Shown: positions 36,464 through 45,928 of the stretch, one piece after another
Position numbering within the stretch: position 1 is the first letter of the stretch
How the letters are laid out: each line of letters opens with the position of its first letter
Origin: Streptomyces sp. NBC_01428
GTDB taxonomy: Bacteria; Actinomycetota; Actinomycetes; Streptomycetales; Streptomycetaceae
Length of the DNA: 64,000 nt
Direction: 5' to 3'
Assembly (NCBI RefSeq): GCF_036231965.1
Contig: NZ_CP109499.1
Span: 1,984,001-2,048,000 of the forward strand
Made by a program: the position numbers and the translations under genes
The notes under the pieces: generated by a model
Databases searched by the model: none
The model's input: the letters and a program-made list of their open reading frames with translations, nothing else
Told to the model about the DNA's origin: nothing

Positions 36464-37948
36464 TCAGCTCCGCTCGGCCGGAGCGACGACCTCCGTCCGC
36501 GTCCGCTCCTGTGCCGGGGCGGCCGAACCGGCGTCGGCACGCCGGGTGTCCCCCGAGGCGCGCGGGCCCGGGACGCGGGCCGTGCGCCGGGCCGGGACGA
36601 GGAGCGCGGCCAGTGCGGCGGCCAGGCAGAGGAGGGCGAGCAGCGTGAAGCCGTGGGTGTATCCGGACTCGTACGGCAGGCCCGAGGACTGGACATGCCC
36701 CGTCACCAGGACGCTCGTCACGGCGGCGCCGATGGAACCGCCGATGGTGCGGATGTTGGCGTTCATCCCGGTCGCGGCGCCGGTCTGTTCGGCCGGGACG
36801 CTGCCGACGATGAGGTTGGCCATCGAGGCGAAGGCGAGCCCGATGCCGAGGCCGAACACGCCTGCCGCCAGGGCGACCTGCCACTGCCGGTCGTGCCACA
36901 GGGCGAGGATCGCGCACGCGACCGCGCCGAGCGTGGCACCGGCGACCAGCAGCTTCTTCGCGCCGAGGACGGGTTCGAGGCGGCCGCTGAGCACGCCGGA
37001 GCAGAACATCGCCAGCAGCATCGGCAGCATGAGCAGTCCGGCCGCGGTCACGCTCGCGCCGAAGCCGTAGCCCGCGGACTCCGGGGTCTGGACGAAGCCG
37101 GGGAGGAAGGACCAGATCGCGTACATGCCCGCGCCGAACAGCAGCGCGGCCGTGTTGGTGGTCCACACCGCGGGCAGTCGCATGATGCGCAGGTCGATCA
37201 GCGGGCCGGCGGACCGGGCCTCGGAGGCCAGCCAGACGGCGAACAGCAGGACGGCGGCGGCGAACAGACCGATCACCCGGCCCGATCCCCAGCCCCACTG
37301 CCCGGCCTGGCTGAGGGGAAGCAGCAGCGCGACCAGCCAGCCCGACAGCAGGACGGCGCCGAGCCAGTTGACGCGCCCGGCGGCCCGGCGGGGCGACTCG
37401 GGGACGTAGCGCAGGGCGATCAGCGCGGTCACCGCGACGATGCCGACGGGGATCCAGAACAGCCAGCGGTAGTCGAGCGCGCTCACGATCGGGCCGGCCG
37501 CCACCATGCCGACCCCTCCGCCCGCGGCGATCACGGCGGAGAGGTTGCTGATGCTGCCACTGACCCGGGAGGCGTCGAACTCGTCACGAATGATGCCGAA
37601 GGACAGCGGGAAGAGCGCGCCGCCGATGCCCTGCACCACGCGGGCGACGATGAGGACGCCGATGGTCGGCGCGAGCGCGGCGAGCAGACAGCCGGCCAGG
37701 ACAGCGACCAGGACGGCGACCATGGTGCGCTTCTTGCCGATGAGGTCGCCGACCCGTCCGAGGATCGGCGTGAAGATCGAGGCGGACAGCAGGTACGCGG
37801 TCATCACCCAGGTCGCGGTGGACTGCGAGGTGTGCAGCGCGTGCTGAACGGTCGGCAGGGCCGGCGCGATCAGCGACTGCAGCATGGAGAACACGCCGGC
37901 ACCGGTCGCGAGGACCGCGAAGGTGAGGCGGGGGGACGTGCGGGGCAT
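36464..37948 (-). CDS. DHA2-type MFS exporter
   Basis: A 494-residue, 14-helix permease. Motifs are FSMLQSLIAPALPTVQHAL, GRVGDLIGKKRTMV and RVVQGIGGALFPLSFGIIRD. The ATG at 37948 has GAGAGG eight bases upstream; codons further upstream are low-quality. It is divergent from a TetR gene, with tandem operators between them about 300 bases away. That leaves a long 5-prime leader containing a pyrimidine-rich tract. It is likely a drug or metabolite exporter induced through that TetR. Confidence 0.86.
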   Translation of the reverse strand: MPRTSPRLTFAVLATGAGVFSMLQSLIAPALPTVQHALHTSQSTATWVMTAYLLSASIFTPILGRVGDLIGKKRTMVAVLVAVLAGCLLAALAPTIGVLIVARVVQGIGGALFPLSFGIIRDEFDASRVSGSISNLSAVIAAGGGVGMVAAGPIVSALDYRWLFWIPVGIVAVTALIALRYVPESPRRAAGRVNWLGAVLLSGWLVALLLPLSQAGQWGWGSGRVIGLFAAAVLLFAVWLASEARSAGPLIDLRIMRLPAVWTTNTAALLFGAGMYAIWSFLPGFVQTPESAGYGFGASVTAAGLLMLPMLLAMFCSGVLSGRLEPVLGAKKLLVAGATLGAVACAILALWHDRQWQVALAAGVFGLGIGLAFASMANLIVGSVPAEQTGAATGMNANIRTIGGSIGAAVTSVLVTGHVQSSGLPYESGYTHGFTLLALLCLAAALAALLVPARRTARVPGPRASGDTRRADAGSAAPAQERTRTEVVAPAERS

Positions 37949-38060
37949 GAAGAGCCTCTCCGGACAGGTTGCGGCCGAGGTCGTCGGGCCACGGTCGTAC
38001 GGGACGGGCGGGGCGCCGGACGGCACCCGGGCACGCCGGCGACCGCGACGGCGGTCGCGC

Positions 38061-38098
38061 GGGGAAAAAGGAAGAGGAGAAGAGAAAAGAAGGAAGAG
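38061..38098 (+). repeat. Homopurine tract, 38 bases
   Basis: Only G and A on the plus strand (ggggaaaaaggaagagg and so on), hence all pyrimidine in the exporter leader transcript. It is flanked by an 8-bp perfect hairpin. GC content here is far below the surroundings. Confidence 0.8.
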
Positions 38099-38242
38099 CG
38101 CGAGGAGCAGTAAGGAAGAGGAACGTCTGTGGGCGGGGTGGTGCGTCGTCGCACGGCCCGCCGGGGTCGTGGGCCGGGGCGGTGCACGTCGGCGTCGCGT
38201 GCGGCCGCACGCGGCCGACGCCGGACGCACCCCGGCTGTTAA

Positions 38243-38284
38243 AGTGGAGGTACCCCTCCACTGTAGCGGAGGCCCACCTCCGCT
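38243..38284. promoter_or_regulatory. Tandem TetR operators
   Basis: Two 20-bp inverted repeats with the consensus AGYGGAGG-N4-CCTCCRCT. 38243-38262 is AGTGGAGG-TACC-CCTCCACT and 38265-38284 is AGCGGAGG-CCCA-CCTCCGCT. Centres are 22 bases apart, just before the tetR start. Confidence 0.82.
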
Positions 38285-38311
38285 TCAACCCGATCCAGCC
38301 GGGAGGCAGCA

Positions 38312-38890
38312 GTGACGGCAGAGCCGTACCCCGTCAGCGAGATCGTCGCGTCCCGCCGTCCGCACCGGAAGGACGCCGCCCGCAACTACGACGCGCTGCT
38401 GGCCGCGGCCCGTGAGGCGTTCGCGGAGAAGGGCGCGGAGGCGTCCCTGGAGGACGTGGCCCGCCGCGCGGGCGTCGGCATCGGCACGCTGTACCGGAAC
38501 TTCCCGACCCGGCGCCACCTCTTCGAGAGCGTCTACGCGGGCGAGGTCGACGACCTGTGCCGGGTCGCCGAGGAGGTGTCCGGCCTGGAGCCATGGGACG
38601 CGCTGACGTCCTGGCTGCGGCGCTTCGTGGACTACACGGTCACCAAGCGGGCCATCCGGGAGGCCCTGAACGACGAGTCCGAGATCTTCCTGGCCTGCCG
38701 GGACTCGATGTACGCGGCGGGCGGCCCCCTCTTCCGGCGGGCCCAGCAGGCCGGCGAGGCCCGGACCGACATGGACTTCGACGACCTGCTGCGCATGGTC
38801 GCCGGCATCACCGCGACGAACTTCCTGGACGACGCCCAGCGCGACCGCGTCCTGTCGGTGGCCCTGGACGGGGTACGGGCACCGGCCTGA
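38312..38890 (+). CDS. TetR/AcrR family regulator of the divergent exporter
   Basis: A 192-residue repressor with helix-turn-helix ASLEDVARRAGVGIGTLYRN and FPTRRHLFESVY. The C-terminal SBP-like/TetR_C domain is ERVLSVALDGVRAPA-type helical. The GTG start has GGGAGG six bases upstream. The operator pair sits 28 bases before the start, so it probably represses itself and the divergent DHA2 exporter. Confidence 0.88.
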   Translation: MTAEPYPVSEIVASRRPHRKDAARNYDALLAAAREAFAEKGAEASLEDVARRAGVGIGTLYRNFPTRRHLFESVYAGEVDDLCRVAEEVSGLEPWDALTSWLRRFVDYTVTKRAIREALNDESEIFLACRDSMYAAGGPLFRRAQQAGEARTDMDFDDLLRMVAGITATNFLDDAQRDRVLSVALDGVRAPA

Positions 38891-39015
38891 CCGGCGACGA
38901 ACGCGTCCGCCGCCCGACGAGGGACGGCGGACCGTACGCCCGGGGCACCGGGGAAGGCGCGTGCCGTTCGCCTACTGCTTCACTCCACGCCCGCCCCGGT
39001 CACCCCACGACGACC

Positions 39016-40476
39016 TCAGGACCACAGGGTGAGTCCGGTCGGCCGCGCCTCGACCACCTCGGCCGCGTCGAGGACCCGGTGCTCCTCGAACCGCCCGCCG
39101 ATGATCTGGGCGCTGAACGGCAGACCCTCACTGACGTTCACCGGGACCGTCACGGCGGGGAAGCCGAGGACGGGGACGGCGGTCATCGGCCACATCGCGG
39201 TGAACAGTTCACGGGCGCGGCCGGGGGTCGCGATGTCGGCGTCCTGCTCGAAGGGCGGTTCGGCGCAGACGGGGGTGAGCAGCAGCCGGTCCGAGCCGAG
39301 CATCTCCTGGAGCCGGGTGATGAGCGTGGCCCGGCGGGCCCAGCCGTTGATGTACGTGGCCAGTTCCGGGCGTTCGCCCCAGAGGTCGGCGGCGGCCGCG
39401 AAGTGGTTGTCCAGGGCGGTGCGGATGCTCGCGTCCCCCAACTGGGCCACCACAGGCCGGATCAGCCGGATGTCCTCGGTGATCAGCAGGGACCACAGCC
39501 GGCTCGCCTCGGCCAGCAGCGGCATGTCGTCCAGCTCCTCGACCTCGTAGCCGGCCGCGGCGAGCCGCGTCGCGGCCTCGCGCACGGCCCGGTCCACGGC
39601 CGGGTGGTTCTTCACGGTGCCGATCTCCCGTACGACGGAGACCTTCATCGGCCCTCCCGCCGCCGACGGCCGTCGCGGCAGCACCGGCAGACCATGGACG
39701 TGCCGCAGGTCGGGGGTGCTCATCGCGTCGAGCGCCAGCCGGACGTCGGCCACCGTCCGGGCCAGCGGACCCTGGACCGCGCAGGCGTGCACGGTGGGCG
39801 GGAAGTCCAACTCGACGAGCCCGTCCGGGGTTTCGGCATAGGCGGGCGGCGCCCAGTCGGAGACCAGGCCGACGGTCGGGCGCAGTCCGACGACTCCGCA
39901 GCAGGCCGCCGGGAAACGGATGGAGCCGCCGATGTCGTTGCCCTGGGCCAGCGGGGTCATCCCGGCGGCGAGCCCACTGGCCGCGCCGCCGCTGGATCCG
40001 CCGGGGGTCCGCCCGTGGTCCCAGGGGTTGAGCGTGCGGCCGTGGAGGTCGTTCGTCGAGAACCAACGGAACGAGAAGGCCGGTGAGTTGCTGCGCCCGA
40101 GCGGCAGAGCACCGGACGCACGCAGTGCCGTGACGCAGGCCGCGTCGCCCTCGGCGGGGCGGTGCGCGAGGGCACGGACGCCGTTGCTCGTGGCGTGGCC
40201 CCGCTGATCGGTGTTGATCTTGATGGAGACGGGGACACCGTGCAGGGGACCGAGATCGGCGCCGGCCGCGACGGCACGGTCGGCGGCCCGCGCCGCGGCG
40301 AGCGCCTCGTCGGGACGGACGTCGACCAGCGCGTTCAGCGCGCCGTTGGTCTCCTCGATGCGGCCGAGACAGGACCGCATCACCTCGACGGCGGAGATCT
40401 CGCGGACACGGATACGGGCGGCCAGGTCGGTGGCGGTGCGCTGCCACAGTTCGTCCGGCGCGGTGGTGTGGGCCAT
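39016..40476 (-). CDS. Amidase signature-family hydrolase
   Basis: A 486-residue Ser-cisSer-Lys amidase. The Lys is in GVPVSIKINTD. The Ser cluster is in TPGGSSGGAASGLAAG, and the nucleophile region is QGNDIGGSIRFPA. It hydrolyses carboxamides or amide-linked compounds in the cytoplasm. The ATG at 40476 was chosen for AGAGGAAG upstream; the upstream reading to 40617 is Arg/Pro-rich. A TetR-type box 166 bases upstream matches one before the divergent hydrolase/transporter operon. Confidence 0.88.
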   Translation of the reverse strand: MAHTTAPDELWQRTATDLAARIRVREISAVEVMRSCLGRIEETNGALNALVDVRPDEALAAARAADRAVAAGADLGPLHGVPVSIKINTDQRGHATSNGVRALAHRPAEGDAACVTALRASGALPLGRSNSPAFSFRWFSTNDLHGRTLNPWDHGRTPGGSSGGAASGLAAGMTPLAQGNDIGGSIRFPAACCGVVGLRPTVGLVSDWAPPAYAETPDGLVELDFPPTVHACAVQGPLARTVADVRLALDAMSTPDLRHVHGLPVLPRRPSAAGGPMKVSVVREIGTVKNHPAVDRAVREAATRLAAAGYEVEELDDMPLLAEASRLWSLLITEDIRLIRPVVAQLGDASIRTALDNHFAAAADLWGERPELATYINGWARRATLITRLQEMLGSDRLLLTPVCAEPPFEQDADIATPGRARELFTAMWPMTAVPVLGFPAVTVPVNVSEGLPFSAQIIGGRFEEHRVLDAAEVVEARPTGLTLWS

Positions 40477-40641
40477 GGGCTTCCTCTTCGGTACGGGCGT
40501 CCGGCCGGCCGACGACGGCGACGGGCGGGACGGGGAAGGGGCGGCGGCGTGCCGCTGGGCGCACCTCCGTGCGGCGCGATGGCGCGCGGGTACGGGGCAC
40601 GTCGGACGGAGTGCCACGGGGCGGCTGCCGTACGGCGATGT

Positions 40642-40660
40642 TCATACAACAGCGTTTTAT
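40642..40660. promoter_or_regulatory. TetR operator before amidase gene
   Basis: TCATACAAC-AGC-GTT, then TTAT. It matches 41390-41408 at 14 of 19 positions, including all of TCATACAAC and the GTT. It lies between the tetR stop and the amidase start in a local AT-rich patch. Confidence 0.65.
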
Positions 40661-40723
40661 TTGGCGCCCACACTCTGCCGCGCCGGTCGCGTTGTCAACC
40701 CCCGTCCGCCGGGAACCGGCAGC

Positions 40724-41335
40724 TCAGGCGTCGCCGGCGCCCTCGGACGCCGTGCCGGGCGCCGCGCCCTTGAGGAGCTCGACCAGGGCCAGGGCGACCT
40801 GGGCGCCCCGGTCGGACGTCCAGGTGTCCGGGTCCTCCAGGGTCGAGAGCCAGTACCCGCGGAACAGCAGGTGGAGCAGGTCGGCGCCGAACCCCGGGTC
40901 GGGCAGGCCGGCCTGAGCGGCGAGCGTGACGAGCTCGGTGCGATTGCGCCGGGAGGTGACGCGCCGCAGCTCCTCCAGCTCCTCGCCGGCGGCGGGTCCG
41001 GCGCTCGCGATCTCCATCAACAGCCGCCGCAGGACCTCGTCGTCGTGCTCGGTGGTACTCATCCAGCGGGCGGCGGCCTTCAGCCGCTCCAGACCGGTGA
41101 GACCGTCGAGCACCTCGTCCATCTCGGCCGTCCACTCCTCCTCCGCCTTGCGCAGGGCGTTGAGCATCAGGGCGGACCGGCTGGAGACGTAGTTGGTGAC
41201 CATCGCCGTCGAGCCCCCGAGCTGGGCGGCGACGGCGCGGATGGTGACGGAGCGGACGCCTCGTTCGCGGGCGACCTGGATGGTGGCGGCGGCGATCTCG
41301 TCGAGCCGCCTGGCTTCGTCTACCTCGATCGGCAT
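40724..41335 (-). CDS. TetR/AcrR family regulator
   Basis: A 203-residue repressor with helix-turn-helix SVTIRAVAAQLGGSTAMVTN and YVSSRSALMLNAL, plus a helical C-domain. It is divergent from the CocE-type hydrolase gene and upstream of the amidase on the same strand. Matching boxes in both regions imply joint control of amidase, hydrolase and peptide transporter. The ligand is unknown; a peptide- or amide-like compound is inferred. Confidence 0.87.
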   Translation of the reverse strand: MPIEVDEARRLDEIAAATIQVARERGVRSVTIRAVAAQLGGSTAMVTNYVSSRSALMLNALRKAEEEWTAEMDEVLDGLTGLERLKAAARWMSTTEHDDEVLRRLLMEIASAGPAAGEELEELRRVTSRRNRTELVTLAAQAGLPDPGFGADLLHLLFRGYWLSTLEDPDTWTSDRGAQVALALVELLKGAAPGTASEGAGDA

Positions 41336-41389
41336 GTCGCAGACCTTAACTCAGAGGGTTGACCCCGTTTACATGGAGCTGCAATGTTG

Positions 41390-41408
41390 TCATACAACGT
41401 TGTTACAT
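41390..41408. promoter_or_regulatory. TetR operator before hydrolase/ABC operon
   Basis: TCATACAAC-GTT-GTTACAT. It contains the perfect 10-bp palindrome ACAACGTTGT (41394-41403). It lies 36 bases before the hydrolase start and 55 bases from the divergent tetR start. Confidence 0.72.
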
Positions 41409-41443
41409 GACGGCGTTGCATCTGGATTCCCGGAGACCCACTC

Positions 41444-43132
41444 ATGAGCATTCGCTACGAGCGGACCGGCTCCGCACCCGTTCCCGACCACGCGCGACAG
41501 CACCTGGTGCGCATGCGGGACGGGGTGCGGCTGGCCACCGACGTCTACCTGCCCGACGGCGCGGACAGCGCGCCGCTCCCCGCCGTACTGGTCCGCCTGC
41601 CCTACGACAAGAACAGCCGCTACGTCTACTTCGACAAGATCGCCGCGCTGTTCACCGGCCGCGGCTACGCGCTCGTCGTCCAGGACGTCCGCGGCAAGTT
41701 CCGTTCCGGGGGACAGACCCTGCCGTTCCTGCGCGAACCGCTGGACGGCTACGACGCGATCGAATGGATCACCCACCAGCCCTGGTCGGACGGTGTCGTC
41801 GGGATGTTCGGTGACTCCTACTACGGCTTCACCCAGTGGGCGGCGGTCGCCGCGGAACATCCGGCGCTGCGCGCCATCGTGCCCCGGGTCACCACCGTCG
41901 ACTTCAACGGCACCACTCAGTCCGATCCGGGGGACCAGTCCCCGCTCGGCAGACCGGTCTGGCTGGAGGGCATCGAGTACTACGCCCACTACTGGGTCGA
42001 CAACGACGTCTACGAGTTCGCGCCCGACCGTTCCGTCCGCCCGGTCATCGAGCAGTACGAGCAGGCCTTCGCGGCGATGGGAAACCGCTCGGCATGGTTC
42101 GACCTGCTGGCTCCGCGCTACACCAACCTGCTCCCGGCGCTCGGGCGGCACCCGTTCGACGCGCGGCCGGTACCGGTCCTGCACTGCGTCGGCTGGTTCG
42201 ACAACATCTGTCTGCCGCAGATGCGGGACTATCTGGAACTCGCCTCACGGCCCGGCTGGGACGCCGTGCAGTACCTGTGGGCCGGCGCGATCGACCACGA
42301 GAACTACCACCTCGGCCTCGCCCCGGCCGCCCCGGCCGACGACCACGCCGACGACGAGGCCGCCCTCGACCGGATGCTGCCAGGCTACGCGGGGCCCGCG
42401 CTGGACTTCTTCGACGTGTTCCTCAAGGGCGTCCAGCCGGTGTCCACCCTGCCGAAGGTGACCTGGGAACTCGGGCACGAGGGCCGGCGCACGGCCGGGG
42501 CCTGGCCGCCTCCCGGCGCCACGGAGCGCACCTTCTGGCTCACCGATCCGTCCCGGGCGGGCGGCGCGCTGCCCGGCGGGACGCTGGGCAGCGCGCCCGG
42601 GACCGACGGCCGGACCGCGCGGTGGACGTACGACCCCGAGTCCCTCGTCCCCTCCCAGGTCGCCAACTCCTTTGCCTTCCTGCAGAGTTACCCCGACGAG
42701 TCGGGGATCGCGGCCCGCGAGGACGTCCTGGCCTTCAGCACCGGCGCCCTGTCCGAGCCACTCGATCTCGCCGGGCCGGCCCGCCTCGACCTCCATGTCA
42801 CCAGCACGGGCGCGGCGTTCGACGTCTTCGCGAAGCTCCTCGACGTCGGGCCCGACGGACAGGCGCACATGATCACCCGCGGCGAGGTGTCCGTCGGCGG
42901 CGACCCCGCCCCGGCGGAGATCCCCGTCAGCCTCGGACACACCGGATACCGGGTGCGCCCCGGCCACCGGCTGGCCCTGCTCATCACAAGCAGCGACTAC
43001 CCGATGTTCCTTCCTTCGTCGGGCAGTTCGGACAACCCCTGGACCACGCTCGCGCCCAAGGCCGGCACGCAGACCCTCCACGCCGACGCCTCCTCCCGGC
43101 TGACCGTCACCGTGCTCGCCGCGGAGAGCTGA
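41444..43132 (+). CDS. CocE/NonD-type alpha/beta hydrolase
   Basis: A 562-residue X-Pro dipeptidyl-peptidase/cocaine-esterase family enzyme. The nucleophile Ser is in GMFGDSYYGFTQW (about residue 127) and the catalytic His in AIDHENYHLG. A C-terminal jelly-roll domain contains DVFAKLLDVG and MITRGEVSVG. It cleaves esters, acyl-amides or X-Pro peptides. There is no signal peptide. It heads the operon before the peptide ABC genes, after a 193-bp gap. Confidence 0.88.
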   Translation: MSIRYERTGSAPVPDHARQHLVRMRDGVRLATDVYLPDGADSAPLPAVLVRLPYDKNSRYVYFDKIAALFTGRGYALVVQDVRGKFRSGGQTLPFLREPLDGYDAIEWITHQPWSDGVVGMFGDSYYGFTQWAAVAAEHPALRAIVPRVTTVDFNGTTQSDPGDQSPLGRPVWLEGIEYYAHYWVDNDVYEFAPDRSVRPVIEQYEQAFAAMGNRSAWFDLLAPRYTNLLPALGRHPFDARPVPVLHCVGWFDNICLPQMRDYLELASRPGWDAVQYLWAGAIDHENYHLGLAPAAPADDHADDEAALDRMLPGYAGPALDFFDVFLKGVQPVSTLPKVTWELGHEGRRTAGAWPPPGATERTFWLTDPSRAGGALPGGTLGSAPGTDGRTARWTYDPESLVPSQVANSFAFLQSYPDESGIAAREDVLAFSTGALSEPLDLAGPARLDLHVTSTGAAFDVFAKLLDVGPDGQAHMITRGEVSVGGDPAPAEIPVSLGHTGYRVRPGHRLALLITSSDYPMFLPSSGSSDNPWTTLAPKAGTQTLHADASSRLTVTVLAAES

Positions 43133-43325
43133 ACAGCCTCCCCGCACCGGAGAGTTCGCTCCGACGCCCGGCCCCGCCCCACCGACCGGCCACCGCACGA
43201 CCGCAACTCCGCTGCTCCCGCAGCCCGAACGACCCGGGCCCGTCCGCCGGTCGTGAAGGGCTCGGCACCCCCACGCCCGAAGGACCCGTCACCCTCCCAG
43301 CACTCCCCTCATCAGGAGCACCGAC

Positions 43326-44981
43326 ATGCACGCTCCCAGAACCGCCCGCACCGCCGGCGCGCTGGCTGCCCTGTTCGCCCTGTCCGCCTGTTCGTCGGGC
43401 GGCGGCGCCTCCACCGCCGCCCCGAAGGCCGTCCGGCTGACGACGACCACGCCCGCCGCGACCGGCACGCTCGACAGCGTCACCTGGAACCTGCCGATGG
43501 GCGAACCGACCACGCTCGACCCGGCGAAGGTCGGCGACTACTCCCCCAGCACCGTGGAGTCCAACCTCTGCGACCCGCTGCTGCGGCTCCAGCCGGACTA
43601 CACCCTCGCCCCCGGGCTCGCGAAGGCCTGGCACCGTCCCGACCCCAAGACCCTCGTCCTCGACCTCCGCGACGACGTCCGGTTCTGGAACGGCCACGCC
43701 ATGACCGCGAAGGACGTGGTGGCGAGCCTGACCCGGCAGGGCCGGCCCGCCACCCAGAGCGTCAACACCCAGGTCCTGGCGACCGTCGCGGGCATCACCG
43801 CGACCGGCGAGCACCAGGTGACCGTACGCTTCAAGGCCCCCGACGAGCTGTTCCTCAAGTACCTGGTGAACGGCTTCGGAGCGGTCAGCGAGGCCGCCTA
43901 CCTGAAGAAGGCCGGGGCCGCGTACGGCACCGCCAAGGGCGGGCTGATGTGCACCGGTCCCTTCGAGCTGTCGGACTGGAAACCGGGCGAGTCCGTCACC
44001 ATGGTCCGCAACAGCGCCTACTGGGACGCCTCGCTGCGCCCCCGGGCCAAGAAGGTGACCTTCAGGTTCGTCACCGACAACGGCACCCTCACCAGCGCCC
44101 TGCTGTCCGGACAGATCGACGGCAGCTACGAGATCCCCGCGACCGTCGCCAAGGCACTGCGCTCCTCGGACGCGGGCACCCTCTACCACGGGCCCTCCGC
44201 ACAGACCGTGTTCATCAGCCCGACCGGTCCGTCCTCCCCGCTCGCCGACCACCGGGTGACCGAGGCCCTCTCCCTCGTGCTCGACCGCGACGCGCTGGTC
44301 AAGAACGTCTTCGACGGGGCGGCGCAGAAGCTGAAGACCTTCATTCCGTCGCTGGTGTGGCAGAACGGTGAGGCCGCCGGCGTCTACGCCAAGGGCTACG
44401 ACGCACTGCCCGCCGTACCGGACGTCGATGTCGCCCGCGCGAAGAAACTCGTCGACCGGGCGGCCCCGAAGCGGCGCACCGTCACCGTGGCGATGGGCGC
44501 CGGCGACCAGCAGTCCCTCCAGACGCTCACGTTCGTGCAGGCGGCGGCCAGGAAAATAGGGCTGAAGATCGTCATCAAGCAGCTCCAGCCCACCCAGATG
44601 TCCGGGCTCTTCTACGACCCGTCGCTGCGCGAGGGGCTCGACGCGACGATGGCGCTCGGCTACGTCGAGATCCCCGACCCGCTCTCGTACGCCCAGATGT
44701 TCACCGCGCCCGCCTCCCCGATGAACTGGATCCACTACGACAACAAGCGGGTGACGTCCCTGCTCGCGCGGGCGCAGGCCGCCCTGGACCCGAAGGAGTC
44801 GGCGAGCCTGTTCACCCGGGCCCAGGCGCTGTACTCCAAGGACCTGCCCATCGTCCCGATCGCCGCCCCCTACGAGCGCTTGTTCCTCAACAAGCGCCTC
44901 AGCGGGGCCCCCGCGTCCTTCGCCTACATCAACATGCCGTGGGCCGCGCGGCTCGGCGCCACCGGCGGGGCGACCTCATGA
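43326..44981 (+). CDS. Peptide-type ABC transporter binding lipoprotein
   Basis: A 551-residue family-5 solute-binding protein with lipobox LSAC (Cys about residue 22). The core includes PTTLDPAKVGDYSPSTVESN, LVLDLRDDVRFWNGHAMTAKD and a YWDAS-type segment. It binds oligopeptides or other amides/opines for the downstream permeases. AGGAG lies 8 bases before the ATG. Its TGA overlaps the permease ATG. Confidence 0.88.
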   Translation: MHAPRTARTAGALAALFALSACSSGGGASTAAPKAVRLTTTTPAATGTLDSVTWNLPMGEPTTLDPAKVGDYSPSTVESNLCDPLLRLQPDYTLAPGLAKAWHRPDPKTLVLDLRDDVRFWNGHAMTAKDVVASLTRQGRPATQSVNTQVLATVAGITATGEHQVTVRFKAPDELFLKYLVNGFGAVSEAAYLKKAGAAYGTAKGGLMCTGPFELSDWKPGESVTMVRNSAYWDASLRPRAKKVTFRFVTDNGTLTSALLSGQIDGSYEIPATVAKALRSSDAGTLYHGPSAQTVFISPTGPSSPLADHRVTEALSLVLDRDALVKNVFDGAAQKLKTFIPSLVWQNGEAAGVYAKGYDALPAVPDVDVARAKKLVDRAAPKRRTVTVAMGAGDQQSLQTLTFVQAAARKIGLKIVIKQLQPTQMSGLFYDPSLREGLDATMALGYVEIPDPLSYAQMFTAPASPMNWIHYDNKRVTSLLARAQAALDPKESASLFTRAQALYSKDLPIVPIAAPYERLFLNKRLSGAPASFAYINMPWAARLGATGGATS

Positions 44982-45928
44982 TCTGGCGCTTCGTCGCCCG
45001 CCGTACGGCGATGCTGGTGGTGACCGCCCTGGTGGCCGGCATCGCCGTCTACGGCGCGCTGTTCGTCTCACCGGGCGATCCCGCCACCCTGCTCATCGGC
45101 GGCGGCAAGCCGCCCAACCCGCACCTGCTGGCGGAGATCCACCGCCAGTACCACCTCGACGATCCCTTCGTGCAGAGCTACTGGCGCTGGCTGACGGGCA
45201 TCCTGCACGGGGACGCGGGACAGTCCCTCACCTACAAGGACTCCGTGGCCCACCTGATCTCCCAACGCATCGGCAACACGGTCTTCCTGGTCGGCTACGC
45301 GGCCTTCCTGATCATCGTGCCCGCCGTCGCTCTCGGCTCCCTGGCCGCCCTCCGCGGCGGGGTCACCGACAGTCTCGTCACCGTGCTGACCACCGCCCTC
45401 ATGGCCGTGCCGACGTTCGTGATGTCGGTCCTGCTGATCTGGTGGCTGTCCGTGCGCTGGGGCTGGTTCCCGGCCTACGGGGCGGGCACCGGCTTCACCG
45501 GACGCCTCGAACACCTCACCCTGCCGGCGCTCGCGCTCGCCGCCTCCTGGCTCGCCTACGTCACGCAGGTCACCCGGTCCGCGGTGCGCGCCGAACTCGG
45601 TTCCGAACACGTGCAGACCGCACGCGGCCGCGGCATCCCGGAGCGGTACGTGATCCGCAAGCACGTCCTGCGCAACGCCTCCGGGCCGATCTTCTCCGTG
45701 TCCGGTGTCGCGGTGGCGGGACTGATCGCCGGCTGCTCCGTCGTCGAGCAGGCGTTCGGCGTCAACGGAGTCGGCGCGCTGCTCATCCAGAGCGCCGCCA
45801 AGCAGGACCTCGCCGTCGTCCAGGCGCTGGCGCTGATCACCGTGGTCGTGTTCGTCGCCGTCAACACCCTGGTCGACGTGGTCACGGCCGCGCTCGACCA
45901 CCGCGTCTCCCTGGAGGCCCGTCCATGA
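44978..45928 (+). CDS. Peptide ABC transporter permease 1 (DppB type)
   Basis: A 316-residue permease with six helices. The N-terminal signature is VSPGDPATLLIGG and the EAA loop is QTARGRGIPERYVIRKHVLRNA. ATG 44978 gives a 4-base ATGA overlap with the binding-protein gene; the upstream in-frame extension is Arg-rich and rejected. Confidence 0.88.
   Translation: MIWRFVARRTAMLVVTALVAGIAVYGALFVSPGDPATLLIGGGKPPNPHLLAEIHRQYHLDDPFVQSYWRWLTGILHGDAGQSLTYKDSVAHLISQRIGNTVFLVGYAAFLIIVPAVALGSLAALRGGVTDSLVTVLTTALMAVPTFVMSVLLIWWLSVRWGWFPAYGAGTGFTGRLEHLTLPALALAASWLAYVTQVTRSAVRAELGSEHVQTARGRGIPERYVIRKHVLRNASGPIFSVSGVAVAGLIAGCSVVEQAFGVNGVGALLIQSAAKQDLAVVQALALITVVVFVAVNTLVDVVTAALDHRVSLEARP

Larger units (their letters stand above)
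37949..38311. other. 363-bp divergent promoter region with purine tract
   Basis: Holds, left to right: a perfect GCGACCGC-GACG-GCGGTCGC hairpin at 38039-38058, an uninterrupted 38-base purine run at 38061-38098 and the tandem operators at 38243-38284. No gene is supported in it. Confidence 0.65.

Noticed and set aside
36464..38230. Longer start for the DHA2 exporter (588 codons)
   Set aside because: The extra N-terminus includes the pyrimidine tract (Leu/Ser/Phe run) and Arg/Pro-rich sequence; ATG 37948 has a ribosome site and family alignment.
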